From contig JAETTM010000007.1 of the NCBI GenBank assembly GCA_021769135.1, forward strand, positions 95,322-159,321: DNA of 64,000 nt. The letters run 5' to 3'. Of the stretch, positions 50,689 to 59,587 are shown in pieces (the first letter of the stretch is position 1; every line of letters starts with the position of its first letter). The notes under the pieces were generated by a model. That model did no database searches, was not told the origin of the DNA, and worked only from the letters and a program-made list of their open reading frames with translations. The translations under genes and the position numbers were made by a program. Origin of the DNA: Lachnospiraceae bacterium. GTDB taxonomy: Bacteria; Bacillota; Clostridia; Lachnospirales; Lachnospiraceae.

Positions 50689-50931
50689 ATGGCTACAAGT
50701 TCAGCACAGGTTGATAACCTTGTAAATTTATTGGATGGATATGCAACAAAAGGCGGACATCACCTTAACGTTAACGTTTTAAATAGGGATATGCTTCTGG
50801 ATGCACAGAAACATCCTGAGAACTATCCTCAGCTGACCATCCGTGTTTCCGGATATGCTGTTAACTTCATTAAGCTGACACCGGAACAGCAGGCGGACGT
50901 TATTTCCCGTACTTTCCATGAGGCTATCTAA
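50689..50931 (+). CDS. Glycyl-radical domain protein (GrcA-like), third piece of PFL
   Basis: The 80-residue protein corresponds to the C-terminal domain of [43 protein letters not shown] and the radical loop RVSGYAVNF with the radical-bearing Gly55. AAGGAGG lies before the ATG. E. coli YfiD/GrcA and phage T4 Y06I are stand-alone relatives that repair oxygen-damaged PFL by supplying an intact radical domain. Here the main chain lacks its own domain, so this protein should be needed for all activity. It would be activated by the radical-SAM enzyme PflA encoded downstream. A strong terminator follows. Confidence 0.93.
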   Translation: MATSSAQVDNLVNLLDGYATKGGHHLNVNVLNRDMLLDAQKHPENYPQLTIRVSGYAVNFIKLTPEQQADVISRTFHEAI

Positions 50932-50973
50932 GCATCAGAAGGAAAATCCGGATAATATTTTATCATATGAAAC

Positions 50974-50991
50974 GTGCGCCGCAAGGCGCAC
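50974..50991. terminator. G/C hairpin behind the pfl genes
   Basis: GTGCGCCGCAAGGCGCAC, a perfect 7-bp stem with a four-base loop. It lacks a T-run and probably protects the 3' end of the message or works with the following hairpin. Confidence 0.5.
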
Positions 50992-50994
50992 GAA

Positions 50995-51030
50995 TAAAAA
51001 GCAGATGTTTTTTGCATCTGCTTTTTTGTT
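50995..51030 (+). terminator. Terminator of the pfl operon
   Basis: AAAAAGCAGATG and CATCTGCTTTTTT form a stem with a T-rich loop and T-run. Typical rho-independent terminator. Confidence 0.85.
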
Positions 51031-51410
51031 AACATAAGGATGGCCGGCGAAGCCCGGCATCCGTTGTTTCCACATTATTATTTACCATATCATTACTATT
51101 TTAATCTCGTTTCTGGGCGGATTAGTTTTTTTAATTTCCACCCCTATTAACTTCTTCTTCCATATATGTGTCTTTTCCCATTGACGCACCGGCAAACGGC
51201 ACATCTTTCCTGCCCTGTCCTGATAATGCACCACATCTCATTAGTGTCATTAAATACATCGTTATGGTTATAATATGCGAACCGAAAAATAAGACCGCTA
51301 GAAACTATTGGCTTTTCCTCCAAGTTTCTGTTATACTTGATTATAGCAAATGTGTTCCATCGGCACATATCTGAAATATTAAAAATTATACAGGAAGGAG
51401 ATTCTCATAT
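51031..51410. other. 380-bp region between pfl and pflA
   Basis: It contains a GGCCGGCGAAGCCCGGC-type hairpin near 51041-51058 and the pflA promoter; no convincing gene. Confidence 0.5.
51308..51337 (+). promoter_or_regulatory. pflA promoter
   Basis: TTGGCT (51308-51313), 18-bp spacer, TATACT (51332-51337). It shows that pflA can be transcribed separately from pflB. Confidence 0.55.
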
Positions 51411-52160
51411 ATGCAAGGCAGAATACACTCACTGGAAAGTTTTGGAACAGTAGACGGGCCTGGCACACGTTTTGTCGTTTTCGTACAGGGATGTCCCATG
51501 CGCTGCGCCTACTGCCATAATCCCGACACATGGCCCATGGAAGGCGGCACGCTCATGGAGCCCGAAGAAATTATGGAACAATACAGACGGAATAAGCCTT
51601 TTTACAAAGCCGGCGGAATCACAGTCACCGGAGGGGAACCTCTGATGCAAGTGGATTTCCTCATTGATTTATTTACCATTGCAAAGAAGGAAGGGATCCA
51701 TACATGTATCGACAGTTCCGGCATAGCTTATAAGCCGGACAACACGGAATGGATTAAAAAGCTGGACCATCTTATGACCTTAACCGATTTGGTCATGCTG
51801 GATATCAAGCATATCGACCCGGAAAAGCACAAAGAATTGACATCCCAGCCCAATGACGGTATCCTGGCTTTCGCCAAATACCTGAATGATAGGCATGTGG
51901 ATATGTGGATACGACATGTTGTCGTTCCCGGTATAACCGATGATGACAAATACCTTTTCCAGTTAGGATATTTTATCGGCCAGTTCGACAACCTGAAAGC
52001 CCTCGATGTATTGCCATACCATACCATGGGCGAAACAAAATACGAAAAGCTGGGCCTTACCTACAAACTCGCCGGCGTTCCTGCCATGGACAAAGATAAA
52101 GTGATTTTAAAGAAACAGGTTATCTTGGACGGAATCAAAAAACGCCGGTCGGAAATTTAA
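51411..52160 (+). CDS. pflA: Pyruvate formate-lyase-activating enzyme (radical SAM)
   Basis: The 249-residue protein has the radical-SAM cluster motif Cys28-x3-Cys32-x2-Cys35 in QGCPMRCAYCHNPDTW and the SAM-binding GGITVTGGEPLMQ. The start RIHSLESFGTVDGPGTRFV is typical of PflA. It abstracts hydrogen from the conserved glycine of the radical domain (here on the separate 80-residue protein). GGAAGGAG precedes the ATG. The ferredoxin gene follows after 93 bp and may supply electrons to the cluster. Confidence 0.95.
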   Translation: MQGRIHSLESFGTVDGPGTRFVVFVQGCPMRCAYCHNPDTWPMEGGTLMEPEEIMEQYRRNKPFYKAGGITVTGGEPLMQVDFLIDLFTIAKKEGIHTCIDSSGIAYKPDNTEWIKKLDHLMTLTDLVMLDIKHIDPEKHKELTSQPNDGILAFAKYLNDRHVDMWIRHVVVPGITDDDKYLFQLGYFIGQFDNLKALDVLPYHTMGETKYEKLGLTYKLAGVPAMDKDKVILKKQVILDGIKKRRSEI

Positions 52161-52253
52161 ACACCCTATTGTATTTGTACTTGTTTTATATTAAAATAGA
52201 TATGGAGTTTGATAACCAAATAAAAATGGTAACTTATAAAGGAGGATATAACT

Positions 52254-52424
52254 ATGGCATACGTAATTGGTGACGCTTGTGTAAGCTGCGGGGCTTGCCA
52301 GGGCCAGTGCCCGGTTGGGGCAATCAGCGAAGGCGACGGCAAATTCGAGATCGACCCCAACACATGCATCGACTGCGGTTCCTGTGCAGGCGGCTGCCCG
52401 GTTGGCGCTATTTCACAAGAATAA
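52254..52424 (+). CDS. 2[4Fe-4S] ferredoxin, 56 residues
   Basis: The small frame starts MAYVIGDACVSCGAC and has eight cysteines in two C-x2-C-x2-C-x3-CP sets (CVSCGACQGQCPVGA and CIDCGSCAGGCPVGA), a classic clostridial ferredoxin. AAGGAGG lies before the ATG at 52254. It is a low-potential electron carrier in the cytoplasm; reduction of the PflA cluster is one possible job, pyruvate:ferredoxin oxidoreductase another. The strong hairpin right behind the stop also covers the 3' end of the convergent MerR gene. Confidence 0.95.
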   Translation: MAYVIGDACVSCGACQGQCPVGAISEGDGKFEIDPNTCIDCGSCAGGCPVGAISQE

Positions 52425-52436
52425 AAAAGCTGCAAA

Positions 52437-52468
52437 GCCTTCCATCAAACGGTGGAAGGCTTTTTTTT
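52437..52468 (+). terminator. Terminator of the ferredoxin gene, overlapping the MerR-type gene end
   Basis: GCCTTCCA/TGGAAGGC with loop TCAAACGG and eight T. It lies partly in the last codons (52445-52468) of the convergent gene. Confidence 0.85.
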
Positions 52469-53125
52469 CGCCCCGAAGCGATGTACTTTTTCCTTTTCCG
52501 GCCGTTTTCTTTTCTTGCTGTAGCTCCGAAGAAGCTCGTCCACCTTTTGGTAATGCTCTTCTTCCCTCTTTTTCCTTTCGTTTTCCCGTTCCTCTTCACG
52601 CTCTTCCTGCTGCCTGAACTGATAATCCATTTCCTTTAGCACGCTCTGTTTAATATCCTCGCAGAGTTCCCTGCTGCTTTCCCTTACCGCCTCCCCTATC
52701 ATATGCTGCAAAAGCATCTGGAGCCTGATACTTTTTTCTTCTTTGCTTTCCTGCTGCCTGTCCGCCATATCCCTCTTACCGATAATTTCTATCATATGTT
52801 TCTCCTGTTCGCTTACCACTCTTTCCGCACCTCCATCGTTTAAATTTTCTCTGTAAAGAATCATGCTTTCCGGGAAACCGTCCCCCTTAAGCCTTTCCAG
52901 TTTGCCGTTCTTTAAAACCATACGAATTGCCTTCAATTGCAGCCCCTGCTCCTTTAATCTTTTTATTTCCCGAAAACGCTCCACATCCTCAGACGTATAA
53001 TATCTGTGGCCCAGTTCGTTTCTTTTAATCGGGATTCCCAGCTCTTCTTCCCAGTAGCGCAGTACATGGGATTCCACCTCCACCTGCTTCGCGGCATCCG
53101 AAATCAAATACCTTGTCTGTTCCAT
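52445..53125 (-). CDS. MerR-family regulator with coiled-coil tail
   Basis: The 226-residue protein has a MerR-type winged helix (LISDAAKQVEVESHVLRYWE, GHRYYTSEDVERFREIKRLK) and a long charged helical C-terminus (about 105-215, EEREEERENERKKREEEHYQ) instead of a ligand domain. RacA of Bacillus and related chromosome-associated proteins have this shape; regulators with such tails are also common in Clostridia. No cysteines for metal binding are seen. It converges with the ferredoxin gene and its last codons form the ferredoxin terminator. It lies just upstream of the dnaB gene end with a Family II repeat between. Confidence 0.82.
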   Translation of the reverse strand: MEQTRYLISDAAKQVEVESHVLRYWEEELGIPIKRNELGHRYYTSEDVERFREIKRLKEQGLQLKAIRMVLKNGKLERLKGDGFPESMILYRENLNDGGAERVVSEQEKHMIEIIGKRDMADRQQESKEEKSIRLQMLLQHMIGEAVRESSRELCEDIKQSVLKEMDYQFRQQEEREEERENERKKREEEHYQKVDELLRSYSKKRKRPEKEKVHRFGAKKKPSTV

Positions 53126-53187
53126 GCTTTCTTCTCCTCTCCTTTTTTAATAATCGAACGGGGAAAATTTCCCCTGCCCGCCGCACG

Positions 53188-53227
53188 GCCCGCATGCTGC
53201 CTTGGCAGCAAACTTCCCTATACGGGC
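53188..53227. repeat. Family II repeat, copy 1
   Basis: GCCCGCAT ... ATACGGGC enclosing GCTGCC-TT-GGCAGC and AAACTTCCC. Two stems, outer and inner. The same unit occurs at 59451-59490 and, degenerate, at 59364-59412. Confidence 0.65.
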
Positions 53228-53237
53228 TGCCCTAAAA

Positions 53238-53278
53238 GCACAAAAAGAGGACAGCGTCCTTTCGCTTATCCTCTTTCG
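53238..53278 (-). terminator. Terminator after dnaB
   Basis: AAAGAGGA/TCCTCTTT stem with a 17-base loop; on the minus strand a T-run follows. It ends the gdpP-rplI-dnaB operon. Confidence 0.65.
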
Positions 53279-53291
53279 TGTAAAAGTCGAT

Positions 53292-54623
53292 TTATTTCTG
53301 CATATTTGCAAATTTTGTATATTCAGGCAGCCAAACCAATTCGGTCGTTCCAATAGGCCCATTCCTCTGCTTGGCCACTATAATTTCCGCAATCCCTTTC
53401 TTTTCCGTATCTTTATTATAATAGTCATCCCGGTATATGAACATCACCACATCGGCATCCTGCTCAATCGCCCCCGATTCCCTCAAATCCGACAGCATAG
53501 GCCGATGATCCGGCCGCTGCTCCACGGCACGGCTTAGCTGGGAAAGGGCCAGGACAGGAACGCTTAATTCCCTGGCTAACGCTTTCAGCGAACGGGATAT
53601 GTCGGAGATCTCCTGCTGTCTGGAATCGTTTCTTCCTCCGCTCCCCGACATTAACTGGAGATAATCGATAATTATCATTTTCAAACCGTATTCCAATTTA
53701 TATTTCCTGCACTTGGAACGCATTTCCCCAATGGTAATCCCCGGCGTATCGTCGATAATCAGGTTCGACTTCCCGATAACCCCGGCGGTTTCAATCAGCT
53801 TTTCCCAATCATTGTCCGACAGGTTGCCCGTCCTCAATTTCTGGGCATCCACTTTGGATTCCAGGGAAAAAAGCCTGTTCACCAGCTGCTCCTTGGACAT
53901 TTCCAGGCTGAAGATAGCCACCGTCTGTTCCAGCTTAAATGCCACATGTTGGGCAATGTTCAATACGAAAGCCGTCTTGCCCATGGACGGCCTTGCCGCT
54001 ATCAGGACAAGGTCGGAAGGCTGCATGCCCGCCGTCCGGTAATCCAGGTCGATAAATCCTGTTGCAATGCCAGTAACGTTCCCCTTGTTCTTGGAGGCCT
54101 TTTCTATCTGATCCATCGCATTCATTACTATCTGCCGGATGGGAACAAAACTATCCGTATTCCTGCGTTGAACCAAATTAAAAACCCTTTTTTCCGTATC
54201 CTCCAATATATTTTCCAGGCTGTCTTTTCCCGCATAACATACGTTTGCGATTTCCTCGTTCAATTTTATCAGACGCCGAAGCATGGCTTTTTCCGCCACT
54301 ATATTGGCATAATGTTTAATATGCGCCGAAGTGGGAAGCGTATTGAGCAAATCCCTGATAAATTCCAGGCTGCTCACTTCCGGCGGCACATCCTTCTCCC
54401 GCAGCCTGTCCTGGAGAGTGACCGAATCCACCGGCTTTCCTTCGTCATTTAACTCTACCATCGCTTCGAAAAGCGTTCCGCATTGTTTGCTGTAGAAATC
54501 CTCTTCTGTTATAATTTCCGCTGCTGCCACGATGGCATCTTTATCCATAATCATAGCCCCGATGACGGATTGCTCCGCCTCTATGCTATGCGGCAATACT
54601 CTTTTTAGCAACGCTTCTTCCAT
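53292..54623 (-). CDS. dnaB: Replicative DNA helicase
   Basis: The 443-residue DnaB/DnaC-type hexameric helicase. The N-terminal domain begins LPHSIEAEQSVIGAMIMDKD; the RecA-like core has Walker A ARPSMGKTAFVLNIA, Walker B LKMIIIDYLQLM and the arginine-finger region. It unwinds DNA at the replication fork. AGGAAAGAGGG precedes the ATG. It follows rplI by 24 bp and gdpP before that, the common Firmicute order. The C-terminus is intact (PIGTTELVWLPEYTKFANMQ). Confidence 0.96.
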   Translation of the reverse strand: MEEALLKRVLPHSIEAEQSVIGAMIMDKDAIVAAAEIITEEDFYSKQCGTLFEAMVELNDEGKPVDSVTLQDRLREKDVPPEVSSLEFIRDLLNTLPTSAHIKHYANIVAEKAMLRRLIKLNEEIANVCYAGKDSLENILEDTEKRVFNLVQRRNTDSFVPIRQIVMNAMDQIEKASKNKGNVTGIATGFIDLDYRTAGMQPSDLVLIAARPSMGKTAFVLNIAQHVAFKLEQTVAIFSLEMSKEQLVNRLFSLESKVDAQKLRTGNLSDNDWEKLIETAGVIGKSNLIIDDTPGITIGEMRSKCRKYKLEYGLKMIIIDYLQLMSGSGGRNDSRQQEISDISRSLKALARELSVPVLALSQLSRAVEQRPDHRPMLSDLRESGAIEQDADVVMFIYRDDYYNKDTEKKGIAEIIVAKQRNGPIGTTELVWLPEYTKFANMQK

Positions 54624-54647
54624 TGCTGCCCTCTTTCCTGCTGCAAA

Positions 54648-55097
54648 CTATTTCGCTTCCTGTACATTCACCTTCAAGCTGGCCGTCACCTTAGGATGCA
54701 GCTTTACGCTCACCTGGTATACTCCAAGGTTCTTAATGGCTTCCGGCATCTGGATTTTCTTCTTGTCGATTTCCATCCCATGCTGGGCCTTTGCCGCTTC
54801 CGCAATTTCCTTGGAAGAGACGGAACCGAAGGTTTTTCCCCCTTCCCCGGATTTAATGGAGACAAACACCTCCTTTGTTTCCAGCTCTTTCGCAAATGCC
54901 TGTGCCGCTTCCAGCTGTTCCTTCGCTATTTTTTCTTCGTTTGCCCTCTTCAGCTTCAGGTCGTTCATATTCTTATTATTCGCTTCTACGCCAAGCTTTT
55001 TAGGAAGTACATAATTCCTGGCATAACCGTCGCTCACTTCCACTATTTCCCCTTTTTTCCCAAGTTTCTTCACATCTTCTGTTAAAATTACCTTCAT
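54648..55097 (-). CDS. rplI: 50S ribosomal protein L9
   Basis: The 149-residue protein starts [20 protein letters not shown] and has the L9 N-terminal signature with [16 protein letters not shown], a central helix and the C-terminal domain ending [17 protein letters not shown]9 binds the base of the L1 stalk on 23S rRNA and limits frameshifting. The start is at 55097; the frame to 55136 runs into the gdpP stop region and has no site. GdpP lies upstream and DnaB downstream. Confidence 0.96.
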   Translation of the reverse strand: MKVILTEDVKKLGKKGEIVEVSDGYARNYVLPKKLGVEANNKNMNDLKLKRANEEKIAKEQLEAAQAFAKELETKEVFVSIKSGEGGKTFGSVSSKEIAEAAKAQHGMEIDKKKIQMPEAIKNLGVYQVSVKLHPKVTASLKVNVQEAK

Positions 55098-55136
55098 GTC
55101 AACCTCATATCCTTTCTTATCATCAACAGACTCCAA

Positions 55137-57182
55137 CTATATGGCGCCTTCCTCTATCATCGTATCCAGCGTGCGCTTCACAATGCCAATCCCTTCTACA
55201 ATGGATATATTGTCCAATTGGCAGCCCGCCGCATTGATATGTCCGCCCCCGCCAAGCCTTTCCATAATAATCTGCACATTTACCTCATCGATGGAACGGG
55301 CGCTCACATAAATTTGATTCTGATAATCCGTCAGAATGAAGCTGGCCTTCACCCCTTTGATATTCAACAGTTCATTGGCTGCCTGCGCCCCGATAATCGT
55401 AGGGTTGGGAAGCTCATCGCTGGTACAGATGGAAATCGCATAGGCATTCTTATAAATTTCCGCCTGGCTGACCGCATCCGCCTTCGCCTTATACTCCGCC
55501 GCTTCTTCCCTGAAGAGCTTGCGGACCCGCATCACATCCGCGCCGTTCCTTCTCAAAAATGCCGCCGCTTCAAAGGTCCTTACCCCTGTCTTCGTCATGA
55601 AATTATTGGTATCTATCATGATGCCCGAATACATACAGTCGGCTTCTATATTTTTTATCTTAATGTTTTCCCCAATATACTGCAGAATCTCCGAAACCAT
55701 CTCGCAAGTGGATGAGGCATAGCCCTCCACATAGGATAGGGTGGCATTCTCAATCACCTCTGTGCCCTGCCTGTGATGGTCAAACACCACAATGGATTTG
55801 CATAACCGGAGCAGCTCCGGACAGTCCGTAATGCTTGGCTTGTTCACGTCCACCACCACAAGGACTGCATTATTCCCCACCATCTCAATAGCCTGCTGGC
55901 TATTAATAATCAAGTCGTTATCATAATCCGGGTTGTCCCGGAACATTTCCACAAAGGGCTGCAAAGAAGTGCCGGAATCGCTCAGCACGATATGCACCTT
56001 TTTCTCCAGGGTAGTGGCAATCCTGGCAATGCCCACCGCAGCCCCAAAGCTGTCGATGTCCGCATTCCTGTGCCCCATAACGATAACCTTGTCCTTGCTG
56101 AAAATGATTTCCTTCAAAGCTTGGGCCTTCACCCTGGCCTTTACCCGCGTATTCTTCTCTATCTGCTGGCTCTTGCCGCCGTAATACACCGTATTATGGG
56201 GAGTCTTGACCACTGCCTGGTCGCCGCCCCGGCCTAATGCCAAATCGATGGCGTTCCTGGCAAATTCATAGTTCTGGGCATAGGTAAGCCCGTCTAAGCC
56301 CACGCCGATACTGATGGTCACCGCCATTTCATTCCCTATATTCACCGTTTTCACGTCTTCCAGCAAATCAAACCTGTTCTCCTGCAGATAAGAAACCGCT
56401 TTTTTCCTCATAATGACCAGGAACTTGTCCTTTTCTATCTTCTTGCAGATGCCGTCCAGGCCTGCGATATACTTATTTACCTTCCTGTCAATCAGCGCAA
56501 GGAGAAGGGAACGCCTCACCTCTTCCACACTTTCCAACGCTTCTTCGTAATTATCCAAATAAATCAGCCCCACCGCCAGGCTTTGGTCGTCCACTTCCTG
56601 AAGGGCTATCTTCAATGCCGTCTCGTCGAAAAGGTATATGGCAATCAAATATCCGTCATAATCCCTGTCCTCGATAATGTCGCTGTTCTGCGCCATTTCC
56701 TTTAAGGAAATTTTTTTCATTTTCGCAATATAATCGTTATCCCCGAAGCTTACCGCAAGCTCCACCTCATCCACAGCGCCGGGAAGCTTTTCCTTTGTTA
56801 TCATGGGGAACAGCGATGTAATCGACTTCCGGTATCCCTTTTCCTTATGCATCGCCTTTTCAAAAGCGATGTTTGTCCAGATAATCTTCCCATCCTCGTC
56901 CAGCAGGGCATGGGGCAAGTCCAAATCCCTAAGCAGCCGTCTCTGTATCTGGCCGTATTGGGTCGCAAAGCTAATAAGCTCATTCATAATGATAGGCTTA
57001 TTATATAACAGCAACGATAAAACTATAGCAAAATAAAGTATAGCAAAACATGTGAGGATGAGCCCTGCCCTATAATCAATCACATAAATGCCCAGGTTTA
57101 CAAGAACCAATAAGATGCCTAAATATACAGACGTCTGTAAATATATCTTTAACCTTCCTTTTAGCTTAATACTGTTCTTCAT
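55137..57182 (-). CDS. gdpP: Cyclic-di-AMP phosphodiesterase GdpP
   Basis: The 681-residue protein has two N-terminal membrane helices (VYLGILLVLVNLGIYVI, AGLILTCFAILYFAIV), a degenerate PAS domain, a degenerate GGDEF domain (YLDNYEEALESVEEVRRSLL), a DHH domain with VMGHRNADIDSFGAAVG and DHHRQGTEV, and DHHA1 ending with GGGGHINAAGCQLD. It hydrolyses c-di-AMP and so affects potassium and cell-wall balance. AAAGGAA lies before the ATG at 57182; the frame to 57239 lacks a site. The rplI and dnaB genes follow. Confidence 0.95.
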   Translation of the reverse strand: MKNSIKLKGRLKIYLQTSVYLGILLVLVNLGIYVIDYRAGLILTCFAILYFAIVLSLLLYNKPIIMNELISFATQYGQIQRRLLRDLDLPHALLDEDGKIIWTNIAFEKAMHKEKGYRKSITSLFPMITKEKLPGAVDEVELAVSFGDNDYIAKMKKISLKEMAQNSDIIEDRDYDGYLIAIYLFDETALKIALQEVDDQSLAVGLIYLDNYEEALESVEEVRRSLLLALIDRKVNKYIAGLDGICKKIEKDKFLVIMRKKAVSYLQENRFDLLEDVKTVNIGNEMAVTISIGVGLDGLTYAQNYEFARNAIDLALGRGGDQAVVKTPHNTVYYGGKSQQIEKNTRVKARVKAQALKEIIFSKDKVIVMGHRNADIDSFGAAVGIARIATTLEKKVHIVLSDSGTSLQPFVEMFRDNPDYDNDLIINSQQAIEMVGNNAVLVVVDVNKPSITDCPELLRLCKSIVVFDHHRQGTEVIENATLSYVEGYASSTCEMVSEILQYIGENIKIKNIEADCMYSGIMIDTNNFMTKTGVRTFEAAAFLRRNGADVMRVRKLFREEAAEYKAKADAVSQAEIYKNAYAISICTSDELPNPTIIGAQAANELLNIKGVKASFILTDYQNQIYVSARSIDEVNVQIIMERLGGGGHINAAGCQLDNISIVEGIGIVKRTLDTMIEEGAI

Positions 57183-57389
57183 ATAATTTCCTTTTCTACC
57201 GTAATTCTTCTGTATAACTACACAGTAAATGCGCCTCATCGGAAAGATTGCCCATACTGCACATTACGGTGTCCAAAAATATATCTCCTATAGTATAACA
57301 TTTTTTTCCATGAAGTTCCACAATATTATTTTACAGTTTTTATGCATTTTGTGTCGAATCACGCTATAACTTACGGCTTTTCCTTTCCG

Positions 57390-58619
57390 TCACATCACCT
57401 GCCGATAAATCTCCGCATGGTCGTCAATGCAAAGCCATTGACTGTCCGCATCCGCCGTTACGCAAATATAACGCCTCCCGTCCTTGCTTTCCCCGTAGCT
57501 GGCGGCGCAGCTTCCCGATTCCTTCACATAACCCGTTTTTCCGCTTTTTACATTATCCCCGCCATCCTTATCTTCGATACGGCGCAGGAACCAATTGCTC
57601 AATATCATCCCCTCCGGATGTTCTTCCGTTTCCGAAGTGGTGTAAGTCTTAGCCGACAATACCTCCCTGCAAAGATCGTTTTCTATAGCCGCTTTCATTA
57701 TTACCGCCATATCATAGACCGTACAATAATGGTCGTCATCATAAACGCCCACGCAATTGGTAAAATGCGCGCTCCCCGAAAGCCCCAGTTCATCCAGCTT
57801 CTCATTCATCATTTCCACGAAAGCCTCCTGGGAACCGGCCACATGAACGGCCAGCCCTACCGCCGCTTCCGCGCCGGAGGGGAGTATCGTTCCATACAGC
57901 AAATCCCGCACGGTTATCGTTTCGTTCTTCTCAAACCCTGCGCTGCTGCAGCCGTTGACAAAGCTGTAATCCGTCATTTCCTGGGTTATTGTAAAAGGCC
58001 GGTCCAAATCGTCGATATGCTCCGCCGCCACAAGCAAGGTCAGGACCTTCGTCATGGAAGCCGGATTCATCCTCACCTTTCCATTCTTCTCCGCCACGAT
58101 GCTGCCCGCATCCACATCGACTAAAATAGCATAATTGCTCACAATATTTCCGCCCAGCCGCCTGGTATTCCCTGTCTCCCGGAAGGCATAAGAGGCGCCT
58201 TCTGTTCCTTCCGGGCTGTCCGTTCCTGAACCGCCTGCCCCCGGGCTATCTATTTCCTCGCCGCCTGCTGCACCATTTCCTATTCCGGCAGTTTCAATTC
58301 CCTGGGATTGTTTCGTTGGGCCGCCCTCTCCGCTGTCCGCTCTATCAGAATTTCCATTACTTTCCATTTCCAAAGAACTGTTTCCCGTTGCACCCGCCTC
58401 AGTTCGCCGTACCGCTTCCCCATCCGATGCTGTCGGCTTTCCAATCGCCTTTACGATTATAATAACAACTATAATAAAAACCCCTGCTGCCGGAACGACT
58501 ATCTTAAGCCACTTCCTGGCTATGTCCTGCTGTTCTTTCTTGCGCCGCATCGCCCGTATCCGCTGTTCCCGGCGCACGTTTCTCTCTATATCAAAGTTTT
58601 CTTCAAACTGTTCTTTCAT
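57390..58619 (-). CDS. D-alanyl-D-alanine carboxypeptidase, serine type
   Basis: The 409-residue protein has a cytoplasmic basic N-terminus, a membrane helix (IVVPAAGVFIIVVIIIVKAI), a Gly/Ser/Glu-rich linker (about 65-155) and a penicillin-binding domain. Motifs: SxxK in NPASMTKVL, the SGAEA loop in place of the usual SxN, and KTG in KSGKTGYVKESG. It removes the terminal D-Ala from peptidoglycan stem peptides outside the membrane. AGGAGC precedes the ATG. The SGA version of the second motif is slightly unusual but occurs in DacF/PBP5-like proteins. It is flanked by gdpP and an HD protein, all on the minus strand. Confidence 0.88.
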   Translation of the reverse strand: MKEQFEENFDIERNVRREQRIRAMRRKKEQQDIARKWLKIVVPAAGVFIIVVIIIVKAIGKPTASDGEAVRRTEAGATGNSSLEMESNGNSDRADSGEGGPTKQSQGIETAGIGNGAAGGEEIDSPGAGGSGTDSPEGTEGASYAFRETGNTRRLGGNIVSNYAILVDVDAGSIVAEKNGKVRMNPASMTKVLTLLVAAEHIDDLDRPFTITQEMTDYSFVNGCSSAGFEKNETITVRDLLYGTILPSGAEAAVGLAVHVAGSQEAFVEMMNEKLDELGLSGSAHFTNCVGVYDDDHYCTVYDMAVIMKAAIENDLCREVLSAKTYTTSETEEHPEGMILSNWFLRRIEDKDGGDNVKSGKTGYVKESGSCAASYGESKDGRRYICVTADADSQWLCIDDHAEIYRQVM

Positions 58620-58729
58620 CTCTATTGCTCCTGTCTTATACTGAACCGGTTCCGTCCTTACCGCTCTATGTTATTCCGTCATCCTTTTATGCGGCATCTT
58701 GCATTTACATAATCCCATCCGTTTCCTGC

Positions 58730-59308
58730 TCAACGGCTGCCTCGGGTCACTTCATAAATATCCTTCCCCATCATATCCTCAAAATGCTTCTTCAGCTTTA
58801 GATTCTTATCCCATTTTTCCTGCGGATAAGAACCATAGCGCTTCCTCACGTCTCCCATTCTCTCTTCAATATCCAACACGCCTTCCGAGCCCGCAATGGA
58901 ATCACAGAGCTGGATCAGCTTGTCATATTCATCCATAGTTACCGTCTCCAAAGCATCCTCTATTACTTTTAATTCTTCCGGGGTTGTATCAAATTTCCCT
59001 ATATATCCATCAATCGTTCCGCTGTTAAAGGAGTGGGTCAGGCATATTTTCGCCGCTTCATCATAACCCAATGACATCATATACGTATAGCCATCCGACA
59101 CATGCCCCAAATGTCTTACGCCGAATTTTCGGCCAATATCATGCAGCAATCCTAATATATACGCCTTTTCAGAGTCCAAACCATCGCATTCCTGTGCAAT
59201 TTTTTCAGCGCAATAGGCCGTGACACGGCTGTGATTTCCCCATAGCCCCGGGTTGCACTTTTCCGCTTCCGTCAAAAGTCTTTCGGCCTCTTTTCTTGTT
59301 GGCAACAT
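58730..59308 (-). CDS. HD-domain phosphohydrolase
   Basis: The 192-residue protein has an HD domain: NHSRVTAYCAEKIAQ, the metal pair in LLHDIGRKFGV, and THSFNSGTIDGY near the second His. Substrates of this group include nucleotides and cyclic nucleotides; nothing decides it here. AGGGGGG precedes the ATG. The gene lies after the Family II repeats and before the carboxypeptidase gene. Confidence 0.85.
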   Translation of the reverse strand: MLPTRKEAERLLTEAEKCNPGLWGNHSRVTAYCAEKIAQECDGLDSEKAYILGLLHDIGRKFGVRHLGHVSDGYTYMMSLGYDEAAKICLTHSFNSGTIDGYIGKFDTTPEELKVIEDALETVTMDEYDKLIQLCDSIAGSEGVLDIEERMGDVRKRYGSYPQEKWDKNLKLKKHFEDMMGKDIYEVTRGSR

Positions 59309-59363
59309 AATATGCCCCCCTTTTATTCTTCATCCGAAATCTTCTCTATAATCTCGATTCTTC

Positions 59364-59412
59364 CCATAAGCATGCTGCCCTGGCAGCAAATTTCCATATG
59401 CAGGCCTGCGCA
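59364..59412. repeat. Family II repeat, degenerate copy 2
   Basis: CATGCTGCCCTGGCAGCAAA then TTTCCATATGCAGGC. Inner stem intact, outer stem reduced. Confidence 0.55.
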
Positions 59413-59450
59413 ATCGAGTAGGGGAGGCTTTTCCCACTACTCGCCGCGCG

Positions 59451-59490
59451 GCCCGCATGCTGCCTTGGCAGCAAACTTCCTTATGCGGGC
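59451..59490. repeat. Family II repeat, copy 3
   Basis: GCCCGCAT and ATGCGGGC (perfect outer stem) around GCTGCCTTGGCAGC and AAACTTCCT. Almost the same as copy 1, 6.3 kb away; base changes in the outer stem (TATG/TATA) are tolerated. Confidence 0.65.
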
Positions 59491-59504
59491 CTGCGCATAA
59501 TATA

Positions 59505-59540
59505 AGGCGGGCAGAAGCCTCGCTCCCTGCCCGCCTTTTC
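59505..59540 (-). terminator. Terminator of the rpsF-ssb-rpsR operon
   Basis: AAGGCGGGCAG/CTGCCCGCCTT, a perfect 11-bp stem with a 12-base loop. The T-run is short on both sides (CTTTTC on plus, TTATATTAT on minus). Confidence 0.65.
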
Positions 59541-59587
59541 ATCCCAATCTTCATGCCGCCAGCTTGCACTGCGGTATCAAATCCGGA

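Noticed and set aside
50397..50689. Frameshift in pflB as the explanation for the separate radical domain
   Set aside because: Each part has its own stop, ribosome site and start, and a further gene lies in between.
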